In this document: one piece after another, positions 44,162-51,161 of the stretch
Layout of the letters: each line of letters opens with the position of its first letter
How positions within the stretch are numbered: the first letter of the stretch is position 1
Source: Myxococcota bacterium
Lineage (GTDB): Bacteria > Myxococcota_A > UBA9160 > SMWR01
Length of the DNA stretch: 64,000 nucleotides
Direction of reading: 5' to 3'
Assembly: GCA_039030075.1 (NCBI GenBank)
Contig: JBCCEW010000016.1
Coordinates: 58,955 to 122,954, forward strand
Position numbers and translations under genes: made by a program
The notes under the pieces: model-generated
Told to the model about the DNA's origin: nothing
Database searches by the model: none
What the model saw: only the letters and a program-made list of their open reading frames with translations

Positions 44162-44575
44162 TTGGAGCTCAAGCTCAACCCAGGCGATACCGTCGAGTCG
44201 CCCACCGCGAGTGACGTCGAGGAGGGCATCCGAGGGCTACCCGACAGCGATGACGCGTTCGCGATCCTTGCGTCCGAAGAGCAGCACTACATCCAGACCT
44301 CCGGTCATCCCGGCATCGGCTTCATCATGGAGTACCGAGAGGGCGGCGAGGACGATCACTTCCACTGCGTCCGGAATGCCATCCCTGCAGACCAAGTAGT
44401 GGATGCTTTCCTGTCGTTCCTCCGAGGCGACTCGGCCTTCAAGGCTGATTTCCCTTGGGCGCCTGGGCACTACGGCGGTAGCGAGGAGCCTGCCCCGGTG
44501 AAGTTCCGGTATGTCGTTCTCGCATTCGTGCTGGTTGCGGCTTTCCTTGCATACCGCCTGTGGTTCGCCGCCTAG
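44162..44575 (+). CDS. Cassette 6: unknown protein with C-terminal membrane anchor
   Basis: 137 residues. A soluble domain with YIQTSGHPGIGFIMEYREG and VVDAFLSFLRGDSAFKADF, reminiscent of small proteins common in other integron cassettes and of Imm1-like immunity proteins, then a C-terminal helix. The likeness is by eye only. TTG start 9 bases after attC5; stop inside attC6. Confidence 0.6.
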   Translation: MELKLNPGDTVESPTASDVEEGIRGLPDSDDAFAILASEEQHYIQTSGHPGIGFIMEYREGGEDDHFHCVRNAIPADQVVDAFLSFLRGDSAFKADFPWAPGHYGGSEEPAPVKFRYVVLAFVLVAAFLAYRLWFAA

Positions 44576-44696
44576 CAAGGCGTTGCAGCGGACCACGGAA
44601 CCGCGCGTTCCCATTGCAGCTTCTGGCATACTGTCGTGATGCGCTCAGCTCATAGCGGCAAGGTGCCCTGGCAGCTGAACGCCTGATCCGTTGGTC
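44570..44696 (+). repeat. attC6 recombination site
   Basis: 127 bp, subtype B. Left end GCCTAGC, right end GTTGGTC, each with one mismatch to consensus. Arms GGCGTTGCAGCGG and CAGCTGAACGCC. Centre TGGCATACT, six bases, ATGCGCTCAG. Confidence 0.84.
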
Positions 44697-45110
44697 CGCG
44701 TGCATGTCGAGTTGGCGAGCAGCACACGGTGGGTTTCTTGCGACGATCCTACTGATGTCGACAGGCGCACCCGCGTCTGCAGCCCAGGGCTCGAGCGGCT
44801 TCGATTGCTCGAGTCGGAAGTTGTCGCAGTCTTCCCAGGCTCTTTGGTCTTCACGCCCACCAGCAACCTACTGATCGTCGTGGGCAACCTCTCCTCATTG
44901 GACGACCACGCCTCAGCATGCCACCGCGTAGCGGAGATCGCAGCAACGGCGCGAAGCGCGCGATCACTCCGCGTGATCTGGCGGTTCCCATCGGGAGCAA
45001 GAGTTGCGTGTGCTCAGGCCAAAGACCCCTATGTGAGCGCACCAGAGCCCATGGCTCGGGAGTGTTTTCTCGGGCTGCCATCCTGCGAGCGCCTGTGTCC
45101 GGAGGTCTAG
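44691..45110 (+). CDS. Cassette 7: unknown protein, start and frame uncertain
   Basis: 139 residues from TTG 44691, or 136 from GTG 44700. No family recognised; Cys-containing. In another frame, ATG 44704 begins a signal-peptide-like sequence (GGFLATILLMSTGAPASA) that stops at 44874. The original gene may therefore have been a secreted protein now split by a frameshift, or the second frame may be chance. Confidence 0.45.
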   Translation: MVRVHVELASSTRWVSCDDPTDVDRRTRVCSPGLERLRLLESEVVAVFPGSLVFTPTSNLLIVVGNLSSLDDHASACHRVAEIAATARSARSLRVIWRFPSGARVACAQAKDPYVSAPEPMARECFLGLPSCERLCPEV

Positions 45111-45119
45111 CGTCATGCC

Positions 45120-45242
45120 GCCTGACAAGGCGTTGCAGCTGACCGGGGAGCAACGCGGTCCGATTCTGGCTCTGGCATACTCGGGTCGTGCGCTCGGCCC
45201 ACGGCGGCAAGTCGCTCAGGGTTCGACGCCGGCTCGATAGGC
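45120..45242 (+). repeat. attC7 recombination site, right half decayed
   Basis: 123 bp. Left half intact (GCCTGAC, GGCGTTGCAGCTG). The right half has lost the CAGCTGAACGCC arm (now GGTTCGACGCC) and ends in GATAGGC. The centre keeps TGGCATACT, six bases, GTGCGCTCGG. That GTG is in frame with the next gene. Confidence 0.72.
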
Positions 45243-45256
45243 AGCGGGGTGTCGAC

Positions 45257-45682
45257 ATGCCGCGATGTCCGATATGCCTCCGCACGTTCTCCGTCGAAGA
45301 GATCAGCTTCATGCGTGACTTCGCGAACCCGCGGCCGGGATCCACGAACTGCCGAGAGTGCGGCGCGGCACTCCGATGGTCGAAGGAATCCCTGGCCCCC
45401 CACGCGAAGTACGAATGGGCGGCGGTCGGCTGCTTCATTCTCGCAGTCTGCTCGATGGGGTACTACGGACTCTCGTTCGTCCCGCCGGGAATCATCCTCT
45501 TTGGCCTTGCGATCCTCTATGCGGGGAAGGACATGCCTCAGCTCGAGGCCTTTGCGCCCAGCGACGCAACCGAGTCGACTCCCCGCTTCGACCACGTCCG
45601 GGCATGGGGCGGAGCGTGGGTGGCCCTCAACCTGTACTTGATGCTCGGCGCGTTGGCCTATGGGGTCTGGAAAGCGTCGTAG
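45257..45682 (+). CDS. Cassette 8a: zinc-ribbon membrane protein
   Basis: 141 residues. CPIC and CREC form a four-Cys zinc ribbon at the N-terminus, followed by about three helices. ATG 45257 is preferred; the frame is open back to GTG 45188 inside attC7. No family assigned. Three bases before the next gene, so probably co-translated. Confidence 0.65.
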   Translation: MPRCPICLRTFSVEEISFMRDFANPRPGSTNCRECGAALRWSKESLAPHAKYEWAAVGCFILAVCSMGYYGLSFVPPGIILFGLAILYAGKDMPQLEAFAPSDATESTPRFDHVRAWGGAWVALNLYLMLGALAYGVWKAS

Positions 45683-45685
45683 AGA

Positions 45686-46318
45686 ATGGCGCCCGTCACA
45701 CTCTGCATCGTGTCCGTACTCGGGCTGCTGGTCGCCGAGCGAAAGGATCATGCCTGGGGACGGGCCGTGTTCAAGCTCTCTGCGTCCTCGGCGTTCGTCT
45801 GGGCGGGGGTGTCGTGGGGAGCGCTCGATTCGGGCTTCGGGCAGTGGATCCTCGCCGGGCTCTTGCTGTGCTGGCTCGGGGATGCCTTCCTGTTGGCCTC
45901 GGGCCAGAGCCTCGGGTTCGGGCTCGGCATCGGCGCGTTCCTGGGCGGCCATCTGTCCTATGCGGTTGCGTGCACACGGCTCCCCCTCGACGCGGGCGCG
46001 CTGGCCGTCGTCGGACTGGCGCTGGCCGTAGCGGCGACGCTCACCTTGCGACGGATGGGCCCCCACCTTCCTCGCGAGTTCCGGGTTCCCGTCGTCCTCT
46101 ACGTCGTGGTGATCTCTGCGATGTGCGCGCTCGCCTGCGCGGCCGCGGCGCTGGGCGCGCCGCCGCTGCTCGGCGTGGGAGCGATCGGGTTCGCGGTGTC
46201 GGATCTGTCCGTGGCGCGCGACCGGTTCATCGCCGAGAGCTTCTGGAACGGTGCGTGGGGACTGCCCGCCTACTTCTTGTCGCAGCTGGCGCTCGCGTCG
46301 ACGGTCGCCGCCGTTTGA
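45686..46318 (+). CDS. Cassette 8b: YhhN/TMEM86-family lysoplasmalogenase-like protein
   Basis: 210 residues, about seven helices. CWLGDAFLL, GIGAFLGGHLSYAVAC, GFAVSDLSVARDRF and AYFLSQLALA match the YhhN/TMEM86 family, whose animal member hydrolyses the vinyl-ether bond of lysoplasmalogens. The gene is GC-rich and host-like. Sharing a cassette with 45257-45682 suggests that an attC between them was lost or that the two entered together. Confidence 0.8.
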   Translation: MAPVTLCIVSVLGLLVAERKDHAWGRAVFKLSASSAFVWAGVSWGALDSGFGQWILAGLLLCWLGDAFLLASGQSLGFGLGIGAFLGGHLSYAVACTRLPLDAGALAVVGLALAVAATLTLRRMGPHLPREFRVPVVLYVVVISAMCALACAAAALGAPPLLGVGAIGFAVSDLSVARDRFIAESFWNGAWGLPAYFLSQLALASTVAAV

Positions 46319-46344
46319 AGGCCGAGGAGAGTCGGCCCCTCGGA

Positions 46345-46469
46345 GCTTGCGTGCGCCGAGAGCGGAACGGAGAACCACGCGCACCGAACCTCGCTCTGCC
46401 ATACTGATTCGGTGCGCTCAGCCGACGGTGGCACGGTGCCCCGGCAGCGGAACGCCCGATCCGTTCGGT
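46345..46469 (+). repeat. attC8, decayed
   Basis: 125 bp. Alignable to subtype B over its whole length. Ends GCTTGCG and GTTCGGT no longer fit consensus well, and the left arm is scrambled. Centre keeps CTGCCATACTG, then GTGCGCTCAG. Probably a poor recombination substrate. Confidence 0.6.
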
Positions 46470-46487
46470 GGCCTCCAGATCGTTTCA

Positions 46488-46940
46488 ATGACACTTCCTC
46501 AGCTCGCCCTCTCAGGCCTCGTCACCTGCTCCATCGCCTTCGGCTGCGCGGGACCATCGGGCCCATCCATTCAACTCGACCCAGAGCTCCGGTCGCGTTC
46601 CCTGGACGACCGACTCCAGTTCCGATCGGCATTGGAGGCGTCCTGCAGCCAGATGGCCGAGGTCGACATGGTCATCGCGCAAGCCATCTCGATCGGTGCG
46701 CCGGTCTACAACGCCGGCTCTCCCCTCGGTTGCTACCGAATCTACGAGGGCGCGGCCTACAAGCTCCTGTTCATGCTGGACCGCAGCTGCCCAGACCTCA
46801 CCGCGTTCGTTCGCGCGAGCCTCGCCCAGGCCGAGGCCGACGCGGCGATCGATCGCAAGGCGTGGACGATGCGACGCACTTTCGACACGATTCTGGGCGA
46901 ACCAACGAGCACAGCCCCTCTCGTTTCGCCAACGTTCTAG
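46488..46940 (+). CDS. Cassette 9a: unknown lipoprotein
   Basis: 150 residues. N-terminal signal with lipobox IAFGC; body helical, with Cys at about 49, 75 and 91. No family recognised. ATG 46488 is 19 bases after the decayed attC8. Confidence 0.6.
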   Translation: MTLPQLALSGLVTCSIAFGCAGPSGPSIQLDPELRSRSLDDRLQFRSALEASCSQMAEVDMVIAQAISIGAPVYNAGSPLGCYRIYEGAAYKLLFMLDRSCPDLTAFVRASLAQAEADAAIDRKAWTMRRTFDTILGEPTSTAPLVSPTF

Positions 46941-46981
46941 AGCGTCCCGCGCCCGCCAGGCGACCGGATCGGAGAATCCTC

Positions 46982-47377
46982 ATGCAACGTGCTTGTCTCA
47001 CACTCGTGGCGCTCCTCGTCGCGGGAGCCGTGTCCGCGGAGGATCCCGAACCGGGGGTCGCTCCCAGCATCACCCCGAACGAGCTACACGCCCAAAGCGT
47101 GAGTGGCAGCGCGCCCGTGATCGTGGACGTGCGGACGCCTGAGGAGTTCGCCTCGTCGCATATCGCCGGAGCGATCAACATCCCGTTCGACGAGGTCGCC
47201 GAGAGAATCGAGGAGATCGATGCTCCCGAGGGCGTCGCGCTCTATTGCATGGTGGGTCCGCGTGCGCGCAAAGGAGAGTCGGTGCTTCTCGCTGCGGGAT
47301 ACGACAAGGTGTTCCACATCGAGGGAGGTCTCGCCGCGTGGCAGGCGGCCGGACTTCCCGTCACGAACGCGCCCTAG
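46982..47377 (+). CDS. Cassette 9b: periplasmic rhodanese-domain protein
   Basis: 131 residues. A signal peptide (to VSAE) then a single rhodanese domain: VIVDVRTPEEFASSHIAGAINIPFDEV and the active-site loop YCMVGPRARKG with the catalytic Cys. Likely sulfur transfer or thiol chemistry in the periplasm. Follows the lipoprotein gene by 41 bases with no attC between. Confidence 0.85.
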   Translation: MQRACLTLVALLVAGAVSAEDPEPGVAPSITPNELHAQSVSGSAPVIVDVRTPEEFASSHIAGAINIPFDEVAERIEEIDAPEGVALYCMVGPRARKGESVLLAAGYDKVFHIEGGLAAWQAAGLPVTNAP

Positions 47378-47388
47378 GTGCGTCGGCT

Positions 47389-47511
47389 GCCTGACGAGGC
47401 GGTGCGAACGACTGGGCAACCGCGGTCCCGCTTCGGCTTCTGGCATACTGGGCCCGCGCGTGTCTCACGGCGGCAGGGTGCGCCGGCAGCGGAGCGGCTG
47501 GTCCCGGAGGT
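47389..47511 (+). repeat. attC9, decayed
   Basis: 123 bp. Left end GCCTGAC; right end CGGAGGT. Arms GGCGGTGCGAACG and GCGGAGCGGC no longer pair well. Centre keeps TTCTGGCATACTGG. Confidence 0.55.
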
Positions 47512-47514
47512 CTC

Positions 47515-47766
47515 ATGCGAGGAATCGTCGGCATCGTGGGGATCGCTCTCGTGCTCCTGGTGATCGTGATCGTCGTGGACATCGTGGTGCGACCGACCCC
47601 CGTCGCAGGAACCTGCGCCCTCGACCGCCAGCTGCTTCTGCCGGACGCCTGCGCCGGAAACTGCGAGCCTGGGGACGACTGTCTGGCCCTGACGACGCGG
47701 CCCTACCTCGGCTTCCTCGTCCAGGCCGCCTCTTGCGTGGATCTCTGCTCGATCACGGTCGAGTAG
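47515..47766 (+). CDS. Cassette 10: small cysteine-rich exported protein
   Basis: 83 residues. One N-terminal helix (GIVGIALVLLVIVIVVDIVV) then a compact domain with seven Cys (CALD, CAGNC, DDC, SCVDLC), suggesting disulfides outside the cytoplasm. ATG three bases after attC9. No family recognised. Confidence 0.6.
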   Translation: MRGIVGIVGIALVLLVIVIVVDIVVRPTPVAGTCALDRQLLLPDACAGNCEPGDDCLALTTRPYLGFLVQAASCVDLCSITVE

Positions 47767-47768
47767 CG

Positions 47769-47911
47769 AGCCGACACACGGGTGAGGAGCCCGAACTCGA
47801 CCCGCGGCCCGGGGGCGGTGCCGGCCCAGGTCGGCTTCTGGCATAATTGGGGAGCGTGCTCAGCCGCTGGCGGCAGGGAGCCCCGGCGACTGAACGCCTG
47901 ACCCACTAGGC
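47769..47911 (+). repeat. attC10, decayed
   Basis: About 143 bp. The right half is good (CTGAACGCC, end ACTAGGC) but the left half is poor (GCCGACA). Centre TTCTGGCATAATTGG, with CATAAT closer to the -10 consensus than in other sites. Confidence 0.5.
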
Positions 47912-47925
47912 AGCCGGTTCCGAGC

Positions 47926-48567
47926 ATGCTCGCCACACTGCCCCAGCGCCTCTGGTCCGCCGCCTTCGACGGGCTCTTCTACGTCGGCTGGTTCGCCTTC
48001 GTGGCCTTCGTCCAGCCGTGGCCGGACGCGCTCCACGGCGCCCTCAAGGCCTTGATCTGGTTCACCCCTCCCCTCCTCGTCGAGCCCCTCTGCGTCTGGC
48101 TCGTGGGCGGAACTGCGGGCCAGCGGCTGGTGGGGCTGCGCGTCCGGAGCACCGACGAAAACGCACTCTCCTTGCTGCGGCTGGTGGCCCGCCACTTCTC
48201 CAAGGCCGCTCTGCTCGGGGTGTCCGTGTTCTACCTGCCCTTCTCGAAGGGAAAGCAGGCCCTCCACGACGCGATCTTTGGCACCTATGTCGTCGCCGAA
48301 CCCGTGGCCGCGGACTTCGCGTTCCCGCCGCCAGAACCGATCCACTGGGGGCCCTTCTTCGGGGCGCTTCCGGCCGCGTGGGTCGCTTCCGTTCTCGCCG
48401 CGATCCCGCTCCTGCTCCTCCTCGGGCTCGTGACCGCGTTCACGACGAGTGCCATGCTCGAGGACGTCTTGGACTTCGCCACCTCCGTCGTCATGTCCCT
48501 CGTCTTCATGGTCACGATGATCCGGCGGGGGCGAAAGAGCCTTGCCGAGACGGCCGCCTCGTCGTGA
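47926..48567 (+). CDS. Cassette 11a: RDD-family membrane protein
   Basis: 213 residues. RDD-type features: aromatic first helix, GGTAGQRLVGLRV, and KQALHDAIFGTYVV. Function of RDD proteins is varied (transport). ATG 47926 is 15 bases after attC10. Six bases before the COQ4-like gene. Confidence 0.8.
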   Translation: MLATLPQRLWSAAFDGLFYVGWFAFVAFVQPWPDALHGALKALIWFTPPLLVEPLCVWLVGGTAGQRLVGLRVRSTDENALSLLRLVARHFSKAALLGVSVFYLPFSKGKQALHDAIFGTYVVAEPVAADFAFPPPEPIHWGPFFGALPAAWVASVLAAIPLLLLLGLVTAFTTSAMLEDVLDFATSVVMSLVFMVTMIRRGRKSLAETAASS

Positions 48568-48573
48568 AGCCTC

Positions 48574-49035
48574 ATGGGTGAGAAGACGCCGCGCTACGCA
48601 GAGCAGAACTCCTCGCAATCGCTGCGGGAGGGCCTCGCCGAGTACTACGCGCGCAACCCCGACATCCTCGACCCGGCAGAGCTTCCCGCCGGCGCAGAAG
48701 CGCTCTTCCGCCAACACGACGCCGGTCACGTCGTGTTCGGGTGCGACACCTCGCTCCGCGGCGAAACCCTCATCGATACCTGGACCCTCGTCGGGTCGAC
48801 GCTGGGCGTGCGTGGCTACCTCGAGTACCTGAAGCAACCCCAGGTGAATCAGATCTTCTCGGACGCCGGATACGGGCGAATCGCGATGGAGTCGCTGCGT
48901 TGCCTTCCGGATGTCGTGCGCGTACTGGTGCGAAGTCGCCGCCTCTCCTCACGCTGGCCCTGGGAAGCGTATGATGACCACCTGGATCGGCCGCTCGACG
49001 AGATTCGCCGGGAGTTCAACATCCATGTGGTCTGA
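48574..49035 (+). CDS. Cassette 11b: COQ4-like protein
   Basis: 153 residues. HDAGHVVFGCDTSLRGE fits the zinc motif HDxxH-x11-E of COQ4, the ubiquinone-biosynthesis protein that removes the C1 group of coenzyme Q precursors. Overall length is shorter than eukaryotic COQ4 (about 265). No other ubiquinone genes nearby, so function is unproven. Confidence 0.65.
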   Translation: MGEKTPRYAEQNSSQSLREGLAEYYARNPDILDPAELPAGAEALFRQHDAGHVVFGCDTSLRGETLIDTWTLVGSTLGVRGYLEYLKQPQVNQIFSDAGYGRIAMESLRCLPDVVRVLVRSRRLSSRWPWEAYDDHLDRPLDEIRREFNIHVV

Positions 49036-49074
49036 GAGTTCTCCTGGCCAGCGCCGCGTGCGCCGGGTGGCCAC

Positions 49075-49446
49075 GTGATCACGGACACGATGCACGTGAT
49101 CGCGGTTCCCGATCTGGCCGCATCGGCGACCTTCTATCGTACCGTCCTCGGCTTCGAGATCGAAGAAGCGGGTGACCCGGGCTGGCGTTTCTTCGTCAAG
49201 GACCGCTGCCGCATCATGGCGGGCGAGTGCCCCGATGCGCTGCCGCCAGAGCGCACCGGCGACCATTCCTACTTCGCCTACCTCACGGTCGAGGGAGTCG
49301 ATCGGTATCACGACCAAGCGACCCAGGCGGGTGCGGAGATCGTCAAGGATCTCCGGGACGAACCCTGGGGCATGCGCGAATTCGGTCTTCGTACGGTCGA
49401 CGGGCACCGGATCATGATCGGGAGCCCGATGCACGCGGGAGCGTAA
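49075..49446 (+). CDS. VOC-superfamily protein 1
   Basis: 123 residues, one glyoxalase/bleomycin-resistance (VOC) fold. HVIAVPDLAASATFYRTVLGFEI at the N-terminus and FGLRTVDGHRIMIG at the C-terminus. First of three consecutive VOC genes. GTG start. Substrate unknown. Confidence 0.82.
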   Translation: MITDTMHVIAVPDLAASATFYRTVLGFEIEEAGDPGWRFFVKDRCRIMAGECPDALPPERTGDHSYFAYLTVEGVDRYHDQATQAGAEIVKDLRDEPWGMREFGLRTVDGHRIMIGSPMHAGA

Positions 49447-49479
49447 CCCGGCGCCGACTCACCTTCGGAGAACCCAGCT

Positions 49480-49851
49480 TTGCCCCGGATCACCACAGCA
49501 GCCCCCCAGTTCCTCGTCGAGAACCTCGAAACGGCGATCTCGTTCTACGAGGGGCGTCTCGGCTTCGCCACGGACTTCGTCTACGACGACTTCTACGCGA
49601 GCGTCTCGCGAGACGGGGCCTGCATCCATCTGAAGTGCGCTCCGAAGCTGGAAGCCGAGCGTCACCACCGGAAGGCCGAAGAACACCTGGACGCCTTCAT
49701 CGACGTCACGGAAGTACAGGCGCTCGAAGAAGAGCTCGCCCGCCGCGGCGCCCCGATCGTCAAGCCCCTCGAAACGCGCCCTTGGGGCGTGCGGGACTTC
49801 TACGTCGAGGATCCGGACAGCTACATCCTCTGCTTCTCGGAACGCGCCTAG
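49480..49851 (+). CDS. VOC-superfamily protein 2
   Basis: 123 residues, VOC fold: FLVENLETAISFYEGRLGF, IHLKCAPK and FYVEDPDSYILCF with the usual metal-site Glu. TTG start with GGAG upstream. Paralogue of the flanking VOC genes. Confidence 0.82.
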   Translation: MPRITTAAPQFLVENLETAISFYEGRLGFATDFVYDDFYASVSRDGACIHLKCAPKLEAERHHRKAEEHLDAFIDVTEVQALEEELARRGAPIVKPLETRPWGVRDFYVEDPDSYILCFSERA

Positions 49852-49938
49852 CGATCCTAACCCATGCGGGCCCCTTGCCCGGGTCCGCGGCGCGCCATCG
49901 CCGGGCCCGCTACCGGTCTGAGCAAAAAGAAGGATCCG

Positions 49939-50328
49939 ATGGAAGACCCGGACGAGTTCTACCTGCGGCCGATCCTGTGCGTCCGCGATGTCACGGCGAG
50001 TGCCGATTACTTCTGTGAAAAGCTCGGGTTCGAGCGCCGCTGGCAATCGCCCGAAGACCAGCCGGTGATCGCCCAGGTCAGTCGCCGCGGACTCGATCTC
50101 ATTCTCGATTCCGGGAGTTCGATCCCGCGGGCCGGGCGTCCGTCGGTGCTCAGCTTGTCACTCCACGACGAGGCCGGCCTCGGCGCTCTCTACGAGGAAT
50201 GTGAGCGCCGCGGCGCCCGTACGAACGGCCCGCCCTTCGAGGTGCACTGGCAGCCTGGCGTCTTCCAACTCGAGGTGACGGATCTCGATGGCAACATGCT
50301 CGTGTTCTGGGGCGACGCGCCGCGGTAG
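49939..50328 (+). CDS. VOC-superfamily protein 3
   Basis: 129 residues: LCVRDVTASADYFCEKLGF and FQLEVTDLDGNMLVFWG. ATG 49939 is chosen because AAGGA lies 4-5 bases upstream; the frame is open back to 49864. Three VOC genes in a row may make a multi-subunit enzyme or reflect duplication. Confidence 0.8.
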   Translation: MEDPDEFYLRPILCVRDVTASADYFCEKLGFERRWQSPEDQPVIAQVSRRGLDLILDSGSSIPRAGRPSVLSLSLHDEAGLGALYEECERRGARTNGPPFEVHWQPGVFQLEVTDLDGNMLVFWGDAPR

Positions 50329-50334
50329 CGCCAA

Positions 50335-50418
50335 GCCGACTCGGCGCTCTGGCATACTGGTTGCATTCACTCAGCTCGAGGCAACGCGTCGCCCCGAATC
50401 CTGGGCGATCCACCGACC
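50335..50418 (+). repeat. attC11 remnant
   Basis: 84 bp. Only the centre (GCTCTGGCATACTGG, then ACTCAGCTCGAGGCAA) and traces of both ends remain (GCCGAC; GATCCACCGACC). The last recognisable member of the array. Confidence 0.45.
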
Positions 50419-50427
50419 GGGCGTCGC

Positions 50428-50742
50428 ATGTCGAAGAAGCGCGAAACGGGGCGAGACCCCACCGAGAAAGCCCTTCGCGAGGCAGACCGGATCCAACGGC
50501 TTCCCCGCGAGAGCCAACGGGGGCACCCCAGCGCAGTCCCCGCCGATCCAGCGAAGCTGGATCACATCAACACCTACGGGAGCCTGCCCGAGTTCTACAT
50601 CGACCTTCCCTTCACGTGTCGGCAGTGCGGCAAACGTGAGATCTGGAAGGCGCGTGACCAGAAGTGGTACTACGAGGAGGCGAAAGGCCACATCGACGCC
50701 ACCGCAGTCGCGTGTCACGCCTGCCGGACCGAGGAGCGCTAG
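50428..50742 (+). CDS. Zinc-ribbon protein (zf-trcl type)
   Basis: 104 residues. FYIDLPFTCRQCGKREIW, QKWYYEEAKG and CHACR match the probable zinc-ribbon domain found in many bacterial proteins. ATG is 9 bases after the attC11 remnant, so it may be the last cassette gene. Function unknown. Confidence 0.75.
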   Translation: MSKKRETGRDPTEKALREADRIQRLPRESQRGHPSAVPADPAKLDHINTYGSLPEFYIDLPFTCRQCGKREIWKARDQKWYYEEAKGHIDATAVACHACRTEER

Positions 50743-50764
50743 AGCTCCCACCTGCGAGGTCCCC

Positions 50765-51145
50765 ATGAGGCTACTCGCCTTCCTGTTCTGCGCCGTCGTC
50801 GTCGCCATGGGCGCCGTCGGCCTCTTCGCGCCGGCGCGCATCGTCGCGTTCGCACGGCGCTTTCAGTCACAGCAGGGTCTGTATCTGGCTGCGGCCATCC
50901 GGCTCGCCTTCGGCGGCGCCCTGGTTCTCGTCGCACCCGAGGCGCGCCTGCCGAACGTGGTTTTCGGGCTCGGCGTCTTCCTCATCGCGGCGGGTGTCAT
51001 CACGCCGTTCTTCGGCCCGGACCGCTTCGGCCGGATCCTCGACTGGTGGGCCGGGCGCAGCGAGGGGTGGATCCGGGCGTGGTGCGTCTTCGCCCTGCTC
51101 TTCGGACTCGCAGTGGCCCGCGCGGTCGGTTTCGAGACCGGGTAG
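50765..51145 (+). CDS. Unknown small membrane protein
   Basis: 126 residues and four predicted helices (MRLLAFLFCAVVVAMGAVGL; LYLAAAIRLAFGGALVLVA; VVFGLGVFLIAAGVITP; WCVFALLFGLAVARAVG). No family name recognised. ATG with GAGGT upstream. Confidence 0.65.
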   Translation: MRLLAFLFCAVVVAMGAVGLFAPARIVAFARRFQSQQGLYLAAAIRLAFGGALVLVAPEARLPNVVFGLGVFLIAAGVITPFFGPDRFGRILDWWAGRSEGWIRAWCVFALLFGLAVARAVGFETG

Positions 51146-51161
51146 CGAGTCGGCCCCCTGC

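Larger units (their letters stand above)
40981..50418 (+). mobile_element. Integron-type gene-cassette array without integrase (CALIN-like)
   Basis: Head-to-tail unit structure: one or a few small + strand genes, then a ~120-140 bp attC-like palindrome, repeated about eleven times. Sites 1-7 have recognisable RYYYAAC and GTTRRRY ends and, in most, inner GGCGTTGCAGCTG / CAGCTGAACGCC arms with one extrahelical base, which is the hallmark that directs single-strand cassette recombination. No tyrosine integrase (intI) occurs within 40 kb left or 13 kb right. The left cassettes look less GC-rich than the host genes; the right ones look host-like. This fits an old sedentary or integrase-less array. 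Confidence 0.82.

Noticed and set aside
44162..44575. A firm toxin-antitoxin or immunity assignment for cassette 6
   Set aside because: The likeness to Imm1-type proteins is by eye only and no toxin partner is adjacent.
40981..50418. CRISPR array as an explanation of the repeats
   Set aside because: Units are ~125 bp imperfect palindromes separated by whole genes, not short repeats with ~30 bp spacers, and no cas genes are present.
40981..50418. Insertion sequences, MITEs or REP elements as an explanation of the repeats
   Set aside because: No transposase or target duplications; the asymmetric extra base in the arms and the GTTRRRY ends fit attC better.
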